Shown here one piece after another: positions 1 through 7,193 of a DNA stretch of 8,824 nucleotides. The translations under genes were made by a program, and so were the position numbers. This stretch comes from DATILL01 sp035476575 (GTDB lineage: Bacteria; Actinomycetota; Actinomycetes; Mycobacteriales; JACQDL01). Each line of letters starts with the position of its first letter. The stretch's first letter is position 1. Location: assembly GCA_035476575.1 (NCBI GenBank), contig DATILL010000129.1, positions 1-8,824 on the forward strand. The letters are read 5' to 3'. The notes beneath the pieces are model-generated. The model had not been told where the DNA came from, made no database searches, and was given only the letters and a program-made list of their open reading frames with translations.

Positions 1-1
1 T

Positions 2-82
2 CTGCGTCAGAAAGTCATCCACACGAAAGACCTCGGGTTGTCGATCATCGTAGATGCGGCACGCCACCGAGGTCCAGAATGA
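2..82 (+). CDS. Possible C-terminal end of an upstream gene (cut by the window edge)
   Basis: Reading from base 2, a frame stays open for 26 codons to TGA at 80-82. Its peptide starts LRQKVIHTKDLG and ends DAARHRGPE. I do not recognise the family. Third-position G/C is only about 60%, lower than in the main genes here, so this may be a real but atypical or acquired gene end, or chance. The other plus frames are worse: one stops at 51, and the other runs to 121-123 with poor codon use. Inverted repeats overlap this stretch. If real, the gene is convergent with the minus-strand ORF at 142-393. Confidence 0.22.
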   Translation: MRQKVIHTKDLGLSIIVDAARHRGPE

Positions 83-137
83 CAACCCTTAAACTACTAC
101 TCCACCAAGAAAACGTCAAATAGTGACTCTTCGTGTG
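20..137. repeat. Cluster of three 8-bp inverted repeats
   Basis: Three perfect 8-bp inverted repeats lie within 118 bases. CACACGAA (20-27) pairs with TTCGTGTG (130-137). GACCTCGG (29-36) pairs with CCGAGGTC (67-74). GGGTTGTC (35-42) pairs with GACAACCC (81-88). The second and third share bases 35-36, so in RNA the two stems would compete. A small palindrome, CGAT-C-ATCG, lies at 42-50. Bases 83-150 are unusually AT-rich for this DNA. Possible roles are a bidirectional terminator between convergent genes, a decayed mobile-element end, or a structured leader. The sequence does not decide between them. Confidence 0.4.
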
Positions 138-141
138 AAGT

Positions 142-393
142 CTATAGATGACCAGACCAGGCCTGGTCCGGGTGCCGCTCAACATGTTCTACGGCCGCGT
201 CGGCCAGCTCCTCGGCGCTGGCGCAGGCGGCGACCATCTGGCGGAGCAGGGCCAGAGCAGGGCCTGGCGGCCTCGACCAGTGGGAGCTGAGGTACTGGCC
301 CGCGCCTCCGGCCGCGGCTTCTGGTAGCGACACGGGCCGTTCACACCGCGGGTGTTGCGTCACGGCCGTCGATGTATCAAGGTCAACACGCAC
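142..393 (-). CDS. Small hypothetical protein, divergent from xfp
   Basis: This is an 83-codon minus-strand frame with a GTG start at 393-391 and TAG at 144-142. I do not recognise the family. From about residue 28 onward nearly every codon ends in G or C, as expected of a true gene in this genome. The C-terminal half looks helical, with stretches such as LALLRQMVAACASAEELA and DAAVEHVERHPDQA. The first 20 codons have poorer codon use, and there is no clear ribosome binding site before the 393 start. The real start may therefore be the GTG at 333-331, giving 63 aa. No membrane segment or catalytic motif is visible. It is divergent from the phosphoketolase gene, with about 90 bp between the starts, so the two may share a control region. 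Confidence 0.45.
   Translation of the reverse strand: MRVDLDTSTAVTQHPRCERPVSLPEAAAGGAGQYLSSHWSRPPGPALALLRQMVAACASAEELADAAVEHVERHPDQAWSGHL
155..168. repeat. 14-bp perfect palindrome GACCAGGCCTGGTC
   Basis: GACCAGGCCTGGTC reads identically on both strands. With one mismatched pair (154/169) it extends to 20 bp, from 152 to 171. It lies in the last codons of the minus-strand small ORF (the DQAWS codons), so it could be a protein-binding site, the stem of a terminator, or coincidence of codon choice. It is about 320 bp from the xfp start, which is far for a simple operator. Confidence 0.4.
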
Positions 394-472
394 AGATCAC
401 GCCGCTGTGCGCGCCACGGCGCTCCCCCACGTCTCACGGTGCCGACTCGACGGCGCCTATCATCCGCCTGAT

Positions 473-478
473 GAGGAG
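473..478 (+). promoter_or_regulatory. Ribosome binding site of xfp that decides the start
   Basis: GAGGAG at 473-478 lies six bases before GTG at 485-487, an ideal Shine-Dalgarno spacing. The more upstream in-frame GTG at 407 has no purine-rich site before it, and its extra 26 residues (starting MRATALPHVS) match nothing expected at the phosphoketolase N-terminus. This supports 485 as the start. Confidence 0.7.
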
Positions 479-484
479 CCATCT

Positions 485-2890
485 GTGCCAGGCACCAACT
501 CGACGCCGGCCCGGACCTACAGTCAGCCGGAGCTGGAGCTGATCGATGCGTACTGGCGAGCGGCGAACTACTTGTCGGTCGGGCAGATCTATCTGCTGGA
601 CAACCCGTTGCTGCGAGAACCGCTGCGGACTGAACACGTCAAGCCACGGCTGCTTGGGCACTGGGGAACGACGCCCGGACTGAACCTGCTGTACGTGCAC
701 ATGAACCGGGTTATCGCACAGCGTGACCTTAACGCGCTGTATGTGACCGGTCCGGGTCACGGTGGCCCGGGGCTGGTGGCCAACGCGTACCTGGAAGGCA
801 CCTACAGCGAGGTCTACTCCTCGATCGGCCGGGACGAGGACGGGCTGCGGGCTTTGTTCCGGCAGTTTTCCTTCCCCGGCGGCATTCCCAGCCACGTCGC
901 ACCCGAGACGCCTGGATCCATCCACGAGGGCGGCGAGCTTGGCTACGCGCTGGTGCACGCCTATGGCGCGGCATTTGACAACCCGGACCTGCTGGTGCTG
1001 TGCGTGGTGGGGGACGGGGAGGCGGAGACCGGTCCGCTGGCGGCGAGCTGGCACTCGAACAAGTTCCTCAACCCGGTGACCGACGGCGCGGTGCTGCCGG
1101 TGTTGCACCTCAACGGCTACAAGATCGCCAACCCGACCGTGCTGGCCCGCATCCCCGACGACGAGCTCGCGGCGCTGATGCGCGGCTACGGCTACGATCC
1201 ACACTTCGTCGGCGGCGACGATCCAGCGGCGGTCCATCAGCAGCTCGCGGCCACGCTCGATGAGGTGCTGGACGGCATCGCGACCATCCAGCACGACGCC
1301 CGCGACGCCGCGGGCTGGCAACGCCGGCGTGCAGGCACGCCGACGGGCCGCCCGGTGTGGCCGATGGTCGTGCTGCGCACCCCGAAAGGCTGGACCGGGC
1401 CGAAAGAGGTCGATGGAGCCCCGGTCGAGGGCACCTTCCGCTCCCACCAGGTCCCGCTGACCGAGACCCGCAGCAACGCCACGCACCGCATGCTGCTGGA
1501 GCAGTGGCTACGCAGCTACCGGCCCGAGGAGCTGTTCGACCAGGCCGGGCGTCTGGTCCCGCAGCTGCAGGCGCTCGCGCCGCGGGGGCCCCGGCGGATG
1601 AGCGCCAACCCACACGCCAACGGCGGGCGGCTGCTGCGCGACCTTGCCATGCCGGACTTCCGCGACTACGCCGTGCCGGTGGACCGCCCCGCCGTGGAGT
1701 CCAGCGAGGCCACCCGGGTGCTGGGCGCGTTCCTGCGCGACATCATCGCCGGCAACCCCGACCGGTTTCGCGTCATGGGTCCGGACGAGACGGCCTCCAA
1801 CCGGCTCTCGGCCGTGTTCGAGAAGACCAACCGTGCCTGGGACGCGGCCACGTTGCCCGGCGACGATCACCTCTCCCCGGACGGACGGGTGATGGAGGTG
1901 CTGTCTGAGCACCTGTGCCAGGGGTGGCTGGAGGGCTACCTGCTCACCGGGCGGCACGGCCTGTTCAACTGCTACGAGGCGTTCATCCACATCATCGACT
2001 CGATGGTCAACCAGCACGCGAAGTGGCTCAAGACGACGCGTGCCATCCCATGGCGGGCGCCGATCGCGTCACTGAACTATTTGCTGTCCTCGCACGTCTG
2101 GCGCCAGGACCACAACGGCTTCTCCCACCAGGACCCGGGGTTCATCGACCACGTGGTCAACAAGAAGGCCGAGATCGTCCGCGTGTACCTACCACCAGAC
2201 ACCAACACCCTGCTCTCGGTGGCCGATCACTGCCTGCGCAGCCGGAACTACGTCAACGTCATCGTCGCCGGCAAGCAGCCCACGTTGAACTACCTGAGCA
2301 TGGAGCAGGCGATCGCGCACTGCACCCGCGGGCTGGGGATCTGGCCGTGGGCCGGCACCACCGACGGCGAACCGGACGTGGTGCTCGCCTGCGCCGGCGA
2401 CGTCCCCACGCTGGAGACCCTGGCAGCCGCGGACCTGCTGCGCACCCATCTGCCCGAGCTGAAGGTCCGGGTCATCAACGTCGTGGACATCATGCGGTTG
2501 CAGCCGGCCACCGAACATCCGCACGGGCTGCCCGACCACGACTTCGACGCGCTGTTCACCACCGACAAGCCGGTGATCTTCGCCTACCACGGCTACCCGT
2601 GGCTGATCCACCGGCTCACCTACCGGCGGAACAACCACCACAACCTGCACGTGCGCGGGTACAAGGAAGAGGGCACCACGACCACCCCCTTCGACATGGT
2701 GATGCTCAACGACCTCGACCGCTTCCACCTCGTCATGGACGTCATCGACCGCGTCCCGGCCCTGGGCACCCGCGCCGCGACTGTGCGCCAGCAGATGGCC
2801 GACGCCCGCCTCGGGGCGCGTCAGTACACCCGCGAACACGGCGACGACGACCCGACGATCGCCGGCTGGACCTGGCCAGGCCGGGGCTGA
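485..2890 (+). CDS. xfp: Xylulose-5-phosphate/fructose-6-phosphate phosphoketolase
   Basis: This thiamine-diphosphate enzyme cleaves xylulose-5-P (and often fructose-6-P) with phosphate to give acetyl-phosphate plus glyceraldehyde-3-P (or erythrose-4-P). It is the key step of the phosphoketolase, or bifid, shunt in the cytoplasm. Counting from GTG 485 it has 801 residues, the usual family length. The N-terminal TPP domain (about 10-370) holds LLGHWG (His59), GPGHGGP (89-95), the signature EGGELGY (148-154, after His147), GDGEAETGP (176-184) with Asn210 of the metal-binding motif, and SHQVP (His321). The middle domain holds GPDETASN (433-440), SEH with Glu475 in the position of the TPP-activating glutamate, and HNGFSHQDPG (543-552). 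A complete C-terminal XFP domain follows. All expected catalytic residues are present, so it should be active. Preference between xylulose-5-P and fructose-6-P cannot be read from the sequence. The acetate kinase gene begins 3 nt after its stop, indicating one transcript. Confidence 0.97.
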   Translation: MPGTNSTPARTYSQPELELIDAYWRAANYLSVGQIYLLDNPLLREPLRTEHVKPRLLGHWGTTPGLNLLYVHMNRVIAQRDLNALYVTGPGHGGPGLVANAYLEGTYSEVYSSIGRDEDGLRALFRQFSFPGGIPSHVAPETPGSIHEGGELGYALVHAYGAAFDNPDLLVLCVVGDGEAETGPLAASWHSNKFLNPVTDGAVLPVLHLNGYKIANPTVLARIPDDELAALMRGYGYDPHFVGGDDPAAVHQQLAATLDEVLDGIATIQHDARDAAGWQRRRAGTPTGRPVWPMVVLRTPKGWTGPKEVDGAPVEGTFRSHQVPLTETRSNATHRMLLEQWLRSYRPEELFDQAGRLVPQLQALAPRGPRRMSANPHANGGRLLRDLAMPDFRDYAVPVDRPAVESSEATRVLGAFLRDIIAGNPDRFRVMGPDETASNRLSAVFEKTNRAWDAATLPGDDHLSPDGRVMEVLSEHLCQGWLEGYLLTGRHGLFNCYEAFIHIIDSMVNQHAKWLKTTRAIPWRAPIASLNYLLSSHVWRQDHNGFSHQDPGFIDHVVNKKAEIVRVYLPPDTNTLLSVADHCLRSRNYVNVIVAGKQPTLNYLSMEQAIAHCTRGLGIWPWAGTTDGEPDVVLACAGDVPTLETLAAADLLRTHLPELKVRVINVVDIMRLQPATEHPHGLPDHDFDALFTTDKPVIFAYHGYPWLIHRLTYRRNNHHNLHVRGYKEEGTTTTPFDMVMLNDLDRFHLVMDVIDRVPALGTRAATVRQQMADARLGARQYTREHGDDDPTIAGWTWPGRG

Positions 2891-2893
2891 CCG

Positions 2894-3991
2894 GTGCGGG
2901 TGCTGGTCGTCAACGCCGGTTCCTCGAGTCTGAAACTGCGCCTACTCGACGAGCAGGACAACATCCAGCACAGCGCTGACCTGCCCGCCGGACCGGACGG
3001 GCTCGACACCTCCCGCCTCGCCGGAGTTCTGCAAGGCTGGGGTCAGCCCGATGTGGTCGGTCACCGCATCGTGCACGGTGGGACGAGCTTCACCGGCCCA
3101 GTCCGGATCAACGACGCCGTACGGGAGCAGTTGCGGGACCTGACCGACCTCGCCCCGCTACACCAGCCCAAGTCCCTTGCCGCGCTGGCCGCTGTCACCG
3201 CGCAACTGCCCGACGTCGCCGCGGTGGCCAGCTTCGACACCGCGTTCCACACCACCATCCCGGCCGCGGCCGCGACCTACGCGGTGCCGCGCGAATGGCG
3301 GCACCGCTACGCGATTCGCCGTTACGGCTTCCACGGGCTGTCGCACGCCTACTGCTCCCAGCGCGCCGCAGAACTGCTCGACCGGCCGCTGGAGGATCTG
3401 CGGATCGTCACCTGTCACCTGGGCGCGGGCGCCTCACTCGCGGCCGTGCTCGATGGTCGCAGCGTGGACACCACCATGGGCTTCACCCCGCTGGAAGGGC
3501 TGGTCATGGCAACCCGATCCGGCACCATCGACCCCGGGCTGGTGCTCTGGCTCGAAGAGCACGAGCACCTCTCACCGCACGAGATCGCCACCGCGTTGGA
3601 GCAACGCTCCGGACTCACCGCCCTGGCCGGCACCGGCGACATGCGCGACGTCGAGGCCGCCGCAGATCGTGGTGACCCGGCTGCGGTGCTTGCCCTCGAC
3701 GTCTATGTTCACCGGCTGGCGGGCGGCATCGGCGCGATGAGCGCGGCAACCGGGGGCGTGGATGTGCTCGTGTTCACCGGCGGCGTGGGCGAGCGCTCAT
3801 CCACGGTGCGACGGCGAGCGGTCCAGCGGCTAGGCTTCCTCGGCGTCGCCATCGACATTCACCGCAACGACACCGTCCGCGATGACGGCGACATCACCGC
3901 TGCCGGAGCGACCGTGCAGACCGTGGTGATCACCGCCCGAGAAGACCTGCAGATCGCCCGCGAGGCGCGCCGGCTGCTTGGCGCCCGGTAG
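2894..3991 (+). CDS. ackA: Acetate kinase
   Basis: Acetate kinase interconverts acetyl-phosphate + ADP and acetate + ATP in the cytoplasm. Here it would use the acetyl-phosphate made by the phosphoketolase encoded just upstream. The start is GTG, three bases after the xfp stop and without a strong separate ribosome site, so translation is probably coupled. Both family signatures are visible: VNAGSSSLKLRL (6-17) and GFTPLEGLVMATRSG (196-210). The residues equivalent to the catalytic set of the Methanosarcina enzyme are all present: Asn7, Arg58 (GHRIVHGG), Asp115 (FDTAFH), His151 (GFHGLSH), Arg208 and Glu350. The nucleotide-site FTGGVGE is at 294-300. At 365 aa it is about 35 residues shorter than typical 400-aa enzymes. 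The missing part is mainly between residues 18 and 55, before GHRIVHGG, and not in the catalytic core. The usual LAPLHNP appears as LAPLHQP. Confidence 0.96.
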   Translation: MRVLVVNAGSSSLKLRLLDEQDNIQHSADLPAGPDGLDTSRLAGVLQGWGQPDVVGHRIVHGGTSFTGPVRINDAVREQLRDLTDLAPLHQPKSLAALAAVTAQLPDVAAVASFDTAFHTTIPAAAATYAVPREWRHRYAIRRYGFHGLSHAYCSQRAAELLDRPLEDLRIVTCHLGAGASLAAVLDGRSVDTTMGFTPLEGLVMATRSGTIDPGLVLWLEEHEHLSPHEIATALEQRSGLTALAGTGDMRDVEAAADRGDPAAVLALDVYVHRLAGGIGAMSAATGGVDVLVFTGGVGERSSTVRRRAVQRLGFLGVAIDIHRNDTVRDDGDITAAGATVQTVVITAREDLQIAREARRLLGAR

Positions 3992-4132
3992 CCCCGCGGG
4001 ACCGGCCGATGCCGTGATCGCGTGTCCGACGCTGTCGGTTCATGCGATACTGCTGGACGCAGCGCGCCTGGACTTGTCCGGCCCTCCTGCCCCCTCGCCG
4101 CTCGTGCCGTACACCTCAAGGCAGCGAGACCT

Positions 4133-4225
4133 ATGACAGATCCTGCGATCAACCAAGTCCCCGGCGCTTCCGCGATCATCCCGGCTGAGCCGCCCCGCCC
4201 TGCCCCGGCTGCCGCCGGCAGATGA
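4133..4225 (+). CDS. Candidate proline-rich leader peptide overlapping the mgtA start
   Basis: A 30-codon frame starts at ATG 4133 and stops at TGA 4223-4225. The stop overlaps the ATG of the magnesium ATPase gene (ATGA at 4222-4225), a classic arrangement for translational coupling. The peptide begins MTDPAINQ and ends PAEPPRPAPAAAGR, with seven prolines and acidic residues beside prolines (DP, EPP). A longer version from GTG 4022 (67 aa) is possible. Ribosome-site support is weak: AAGG at 4118-4121 lies 11 bases before the ATG. Third-position G/C is only about two thirds, so it is not an ordinary coding gene. The mgtA ATG has no Shine-Dalgarno of its own, so translation through this frame could feed the ATPase. 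In enterobacteria the leader mgtL, also short and proline-rich, regulates mgtA. The parallel here is conceptual and inferred, not based on sequence similarity. It may also be a chance frame. Confidence 0.38.
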   Translation: MTDPAINQVPGASAIIPAEPPRPAPAAAGR

Positions 4226-6885
4226 CGGTCTCCGCCCCGGCGCAGCCAGCCGGGTCCGCGACCGGGGTCGTGTCCGCCGCCACGCTGCCCGCGGCAGACA
4301 TGCTGCGCGAGCTCGGTGTGACCGTCGGCGAGGGCCTGTCCAGCGAGGAGGTCGCGCGGCGGCAGGCGCAGCACGGTCCAAATGCGGTGTCCTCGCACCG
4401 AGCGCGGCTGCTGCCGGTGCTCTGGCACCAGTTGCGGTCCCCGCTGCTCGGGCTGCTGCTGGCCGCCGCGATCGCGTCCTACATGGTCGGCGAGCGTAGC
4501 GGCGCCGTCATTATCGGCGTGATCGTCGGCGTGTCGATCGGGCTCGGCTTCGTCAACGAGTACCGGGCCGAGAAGGCCGCGCAGGCGCTGCACTCCCAGA
4601 TCCGCCACCAGACGGTGGTCATCCGCGACGGGCAGCCGACCACGGTGGACGTCACCACCCTGGTGCCCGGCGACCTGGTCGAGCTGCGGCTCGGCGACAT
4701 TGTCCCGGCTGATATTCGGCTGCTTGAGGTTACCGGCCTGGAGTGCGACGAGTCGGTCCTGACCGGCGAATCGCTGCCTGTCGAGAAGAACACCACTCCC
4801 GTGCCGCCGGGAACGCCTCTGGCCGAGCTGTGCGGGTGCGCGCTGATGGGCACCGTGGTACACGCCGGCAGCGCCGACGGGATCGTGGTGGCCACCGGAG
4901 CCCACACCGAGCTCGGCACGATCGCCGCCGGGCTGGGCACGCACCAGCTCGACACCGAGTTCCAGGTCGGGCTGCGCCGATTCTCGATGCTGCTGGTATA
5001 TGTCGCCGGCGCGCTGACCACGTCGATCTTCGTGACCAACGTGGCACTGCACAAGCCGATCATCGACGCGCTGCTGTTCTCGCTGGCGATCGCGGTCGGT
5101 ATCACCCCGCAGCTTCTGCCCGCGGTCGTGTCCACCAGCCTCGCCGTGGGGTCGCGGCGGATGAGCCGCCGCAACGTGCTGGTCAAACGGCTGGTGTGCA
5201 TCGAGGACCTCGGCGACGTCGACGTGCTGTTCACCGACAAGACCGGCACCCTCACCCGGGGCCGCATCGACTACGTGCGCGCCGTGCCGGCCGGTGGCGA
5301 CGGCCCGGACGCGGTGCTGCGGTGGGGGCTTTTGTGCACCGAGAACACCACACAGGACGGGCAGGCCGTGGGTGGGAACCCGCTCGACCAGGCGTTGTGG
5401 CAGTCCCCGGCCGCCGTGGGCGAGCGGGCCGCGCTGGCCGGCCACACACGGCTTGCGGCGCTGCCGTTCGACCACGAGCGCCGCATGATCTCGGTCGTCG
5501 TGCGGGACGCGGCAGGCCGGTCGACTCTGGTCACCAAGGGGGCGCCGGAGACCGTCCTGGACCGCTGCGTCGCGGTGCCGGCTGCGGCGCGGGACGCGCT
5601 GGAGACAGAGTTCGCCGCTGGCAACCGGGTCGTCGCCGTGGCCGCCCGCGCTGTCTCCGCCGCCGACGTACGCCAGCCGAGGCCCGAGGACGAACGCGAC
5701 CTGCGCCTGGTGGGGCTGCTGGTGTTCCTGGACCCGCCCAAGCAGGACGCGGCCGACGCGCTGCGCCGGCTGGCCGACCTCGGCGTCGCGGTGAAGGTCG
5801 TCACCGGCGACAACCCCGCGGTCGCCGTCAAGGTCTGCCGGGACCTGGGGCTGGTCGAGGGCGGCGCGCTGACCGGTGCCGACCTCGACACCCTCGACGA
5901 CGCCCAGCTCGCCGTGGCGATCCCGCGCACCACCGTGTTCGCCCGGGTGAGCCCCGCGCACAAGGCCCGGATCGTGCGCGCCCAACGACGCAGCGGCGGT
6001 GGGGTCGCGTTCCTCGGCGACGGGGTCAACGACGCGCTCGCCCTGCACGCGGCCGATGTGGGTATCTCGGTTGACTCGGCCACTGACGTTGCCAAGGACG
6101 CCGCCGACGTGATCCTGCTGGAGAAGGACCTCGGCGTGCTCGCCGACGGTGTCGTCGAAGGGCGGCGGATCCTCGCCAACACCATCAAGTACGTGCTGAT
6201 GGGCACCTCCAGCAACTTCGGCAACATGGCCTCCGCCGCGGGTGCGTCGCTGTTCCTGAAGTTCCTGCCGATGCTGCCGTCCCAGATCCTGCTCAACAAC
6301 CTGCTCTACGACACCAGCCAGCTCGCCATCCCCACCGACACCGTCGATGAGGAGCAGCTCCGCCGCCCCTCGCACTGGGACATCGGGTTCATCCGCCGCT
6401 TCATGATCTACTTCGGGCCGCTCAGCTCGGTGTTCGACCTCGCCACCTTCGCTGTCATGCTGTGGGTCTTCCACTCCGGACCGGCGCAGTTCCGCTCTGG
6501 CTGGTTCGTCGAGTCCCTGGCCACCCAGACTCTGGTGATCTTCGCGATCCGCACCCGCCGCATCCCGTTCTTCCGCAGCCACCCTAGCCTGCCGCTGACC
6601 TCCGCAGCCCTTGGCGTCGTCACCGTCGGCGCGCTGCTTCCCGCCACGCCGCTAGCCCACTCCCTCGGCTTCCAGCCGTTGCCGGGCGGGTTCTTCGCCG
6701 CGCTGGCCGGCATGGTCGTCGGCTACCTCGCCCTGATCGAGATCGGCAAACGGATCTTCTACGGCGCCGCACCCACCGCACCACCCACACCACGGCGTGG
6801 CAGCAGACACCGCCATCTACGCCGCCGCGCCGCCTACTTCAGCACCGCCACACGCCAGCCAGGCCGCTCGCCCACCACACGATGA
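4222..6885 (+). CDS. mgtA: Magnesium-translocating P-type ATPase (MgtA/P3B type)
   Basis: This membrane pump of 887 aa would hydrolyse ATP to bring Mg2+ into the cell. In order it shows an N-terminal region, helices M1-M2 (about 70-112), the actuator loop with TGES (181-184), M3-M4 (about 253-303), phosphorylation motif DKTGT with Asp339, nucleotide-binding KGAPE (439-443), TGDN (528-531), GDGVNDA (599-605) and six C-terminal helices (about 659-845). The segment LLNNLLYDTSQLAIPTDTVD (690-709) and the stretch RFMIYFGPLSSVFD (726-739) are very characteristic of MgtA/MgtB rather than Ca2+ or heavy-metal pumps. The M4 motif reads GITPQLLP (293-300), where enterobacterial MgtA has GLTPEMLP, so glutamine replaces the glutamate. 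After M10 there is an Arg/Pro/Thr-rich tail of about 40 residues (848-887), longer than in E. coli MgtA. ATG 4222 is the first in-frame start, lacks a clear ribosome site and overlaps an upstream frame. Mg2+ is the best assignment; transport direction and ion are inferred from family. Confidence 0.93.
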   Translation: MTVSAPAQPAGSATGVVSAATLPAADMLRELGVTVGEGLSSEEVARRQAQHGPNAVSSHRARLLPVLWHQLRSPLLGLLLAAAIASYMVGERSGAVIIGVIVGVSIGLGFVNEYRAEKAAQALHSQIRHQTVVIRDGQPTTVDVTTLVPGDLVELRLGDIVPADIRLLEVTGLECDESVLTGESLPVEKNTTPVPPGTPLAELCGCALMGTVVHAGSADGIVVATGAHTELGTIAAGLGTHQLDTEFQVGLRRFSMLLVYVAGALTTSIFVTNVALHKPIIDALLFSLAIAVGITPQLLPAVVSTSLAVGSRRMSRRNVLVKRLVCIEDLGDVDVLFTDKTGTLTRGRIDYVRAVPAGGDGPDAVLRWGLLCTENTTQDGQAVGGNPLDQALWQSPAAVGERAALAGHTRLAALPFDHERRMISVVVRDAAGRSTLVTKGAPETVLDRCVAVPAAARDALETEFAAGNRVVAVAARAVSAADVRQPRPEDERDLRLVGLLVFLDPPKQDAADALRRLADLGVAVKVVTGDNPAVAVKVCRDLGLVEGGALTGADLDTLDDAQLAVAIPRTTVFARVSPAHKARIVRAQRRSGGGVAFLGDGVNDALALHAADVGISVDSATDVAKDAADVILLEKDLGVLADGVVEGRRILANTIKYVLMGTSSNFGNMASAAGASLFLKFLPMLPSQILLNNLLYDTSQLAIPTDTVDEEQLRRPSHWDIGFIRRFMIYFGPLSSVFDLATFAVMLWVFHSGPAQFRSGWFVESLATQTLVIFAIRTRRIPFFRSHPSLPLTSAALGVVTVGALLPATPLAHSLGFQPLPGGFFAALAGMVVGYLALIEIGKRIFYGAAPTAPPTPRRGSRHRHLRRRAAYFSTATRQPGRSPTTR

Positions 6886-6938
6886 CGCACGGCTCACTCA
6901 CCCCCATCTCTACCTGCTCCCGACCCCCGGCGCTCCGC

Positions 6939-6962
6939 ACCGCGGCCTGAGCTTGCCGCGGT
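6939..6962 (+). terminator. Strong hairpin after mgtA
   Basis: ACCGCGGC (6939-6946) and GCCGCGGT (6955-6962) form a perfect 8-bp GC-rich stem with an 8-base loop, beginning 54 bases after the mgtA stop. There is no T-run after it; the sequence continues CTTGACAT. High-GC actinobacteria often have such terminators without a U tract. It probably ends the mgtA transcript. Confidence 0.45.
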
Positions 6963-7193
6963 CTTGACATCTACCGGCAGCGCCAGGCTGAGCGACGCAC
7001 TGCCCGGCCAGCAGGCCAAGGCCGGCGCCCCCCTTCCACCGGACTGGCGTTCACTGCAACGCCTCCGGCCGTGCAGGCGGCCAGGACGAGCCACGGCAGC
7101 GAGCCTGACGGCTGGAGCCAGACAGCAGGCAGCGCCGATCTCCTACCGCAGACCAGCGCTGCTGACCGTGGAACCGTCATCCGCTTTAGTACC

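Noticed and set aside
407..484. N-terminal extension of xfp from GTG 407
   Set aside because: No ribosome site before 407, whereas GAGGAG lies six bases before GTG 485, and the extra residues do not resemble the family N-terminus.
434..1486. A 350-codon minus-strand frame opposite xfp
   Set aside because: It lies antisense to highly conserved phosphoketolase motifs and has no recognisable domain.
3995..4013. A possible DosR-type box (GGGACC half-site) upstream of mgtA
   Set aside because: Only one half matches; the second half lacks the expected GTCCC-like sequence at the right distance.
3992..4221. A Mg2+-sensing M-box riboswitch before mgtA
   Set aside because: I could not recognise the conserved M-box core or its helices in the 230-nt leader. 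A covariance-model scan would be decisive.
3859..6582. A 907-codon open frame on the minus strand opposite ackA and mgtA
   Set aside because: The product is His/Gln/Gly/Arg-rich without family features. It is the antisense shadow expected in high-GC DNA, while the plus strand carries complete ATPase motifs.
6964..6969. TTGACA as a -35 promoter element
   Set aside because: No -10-like hexamer at 16-18 bases, and no credible gene downstream on the plus strand.
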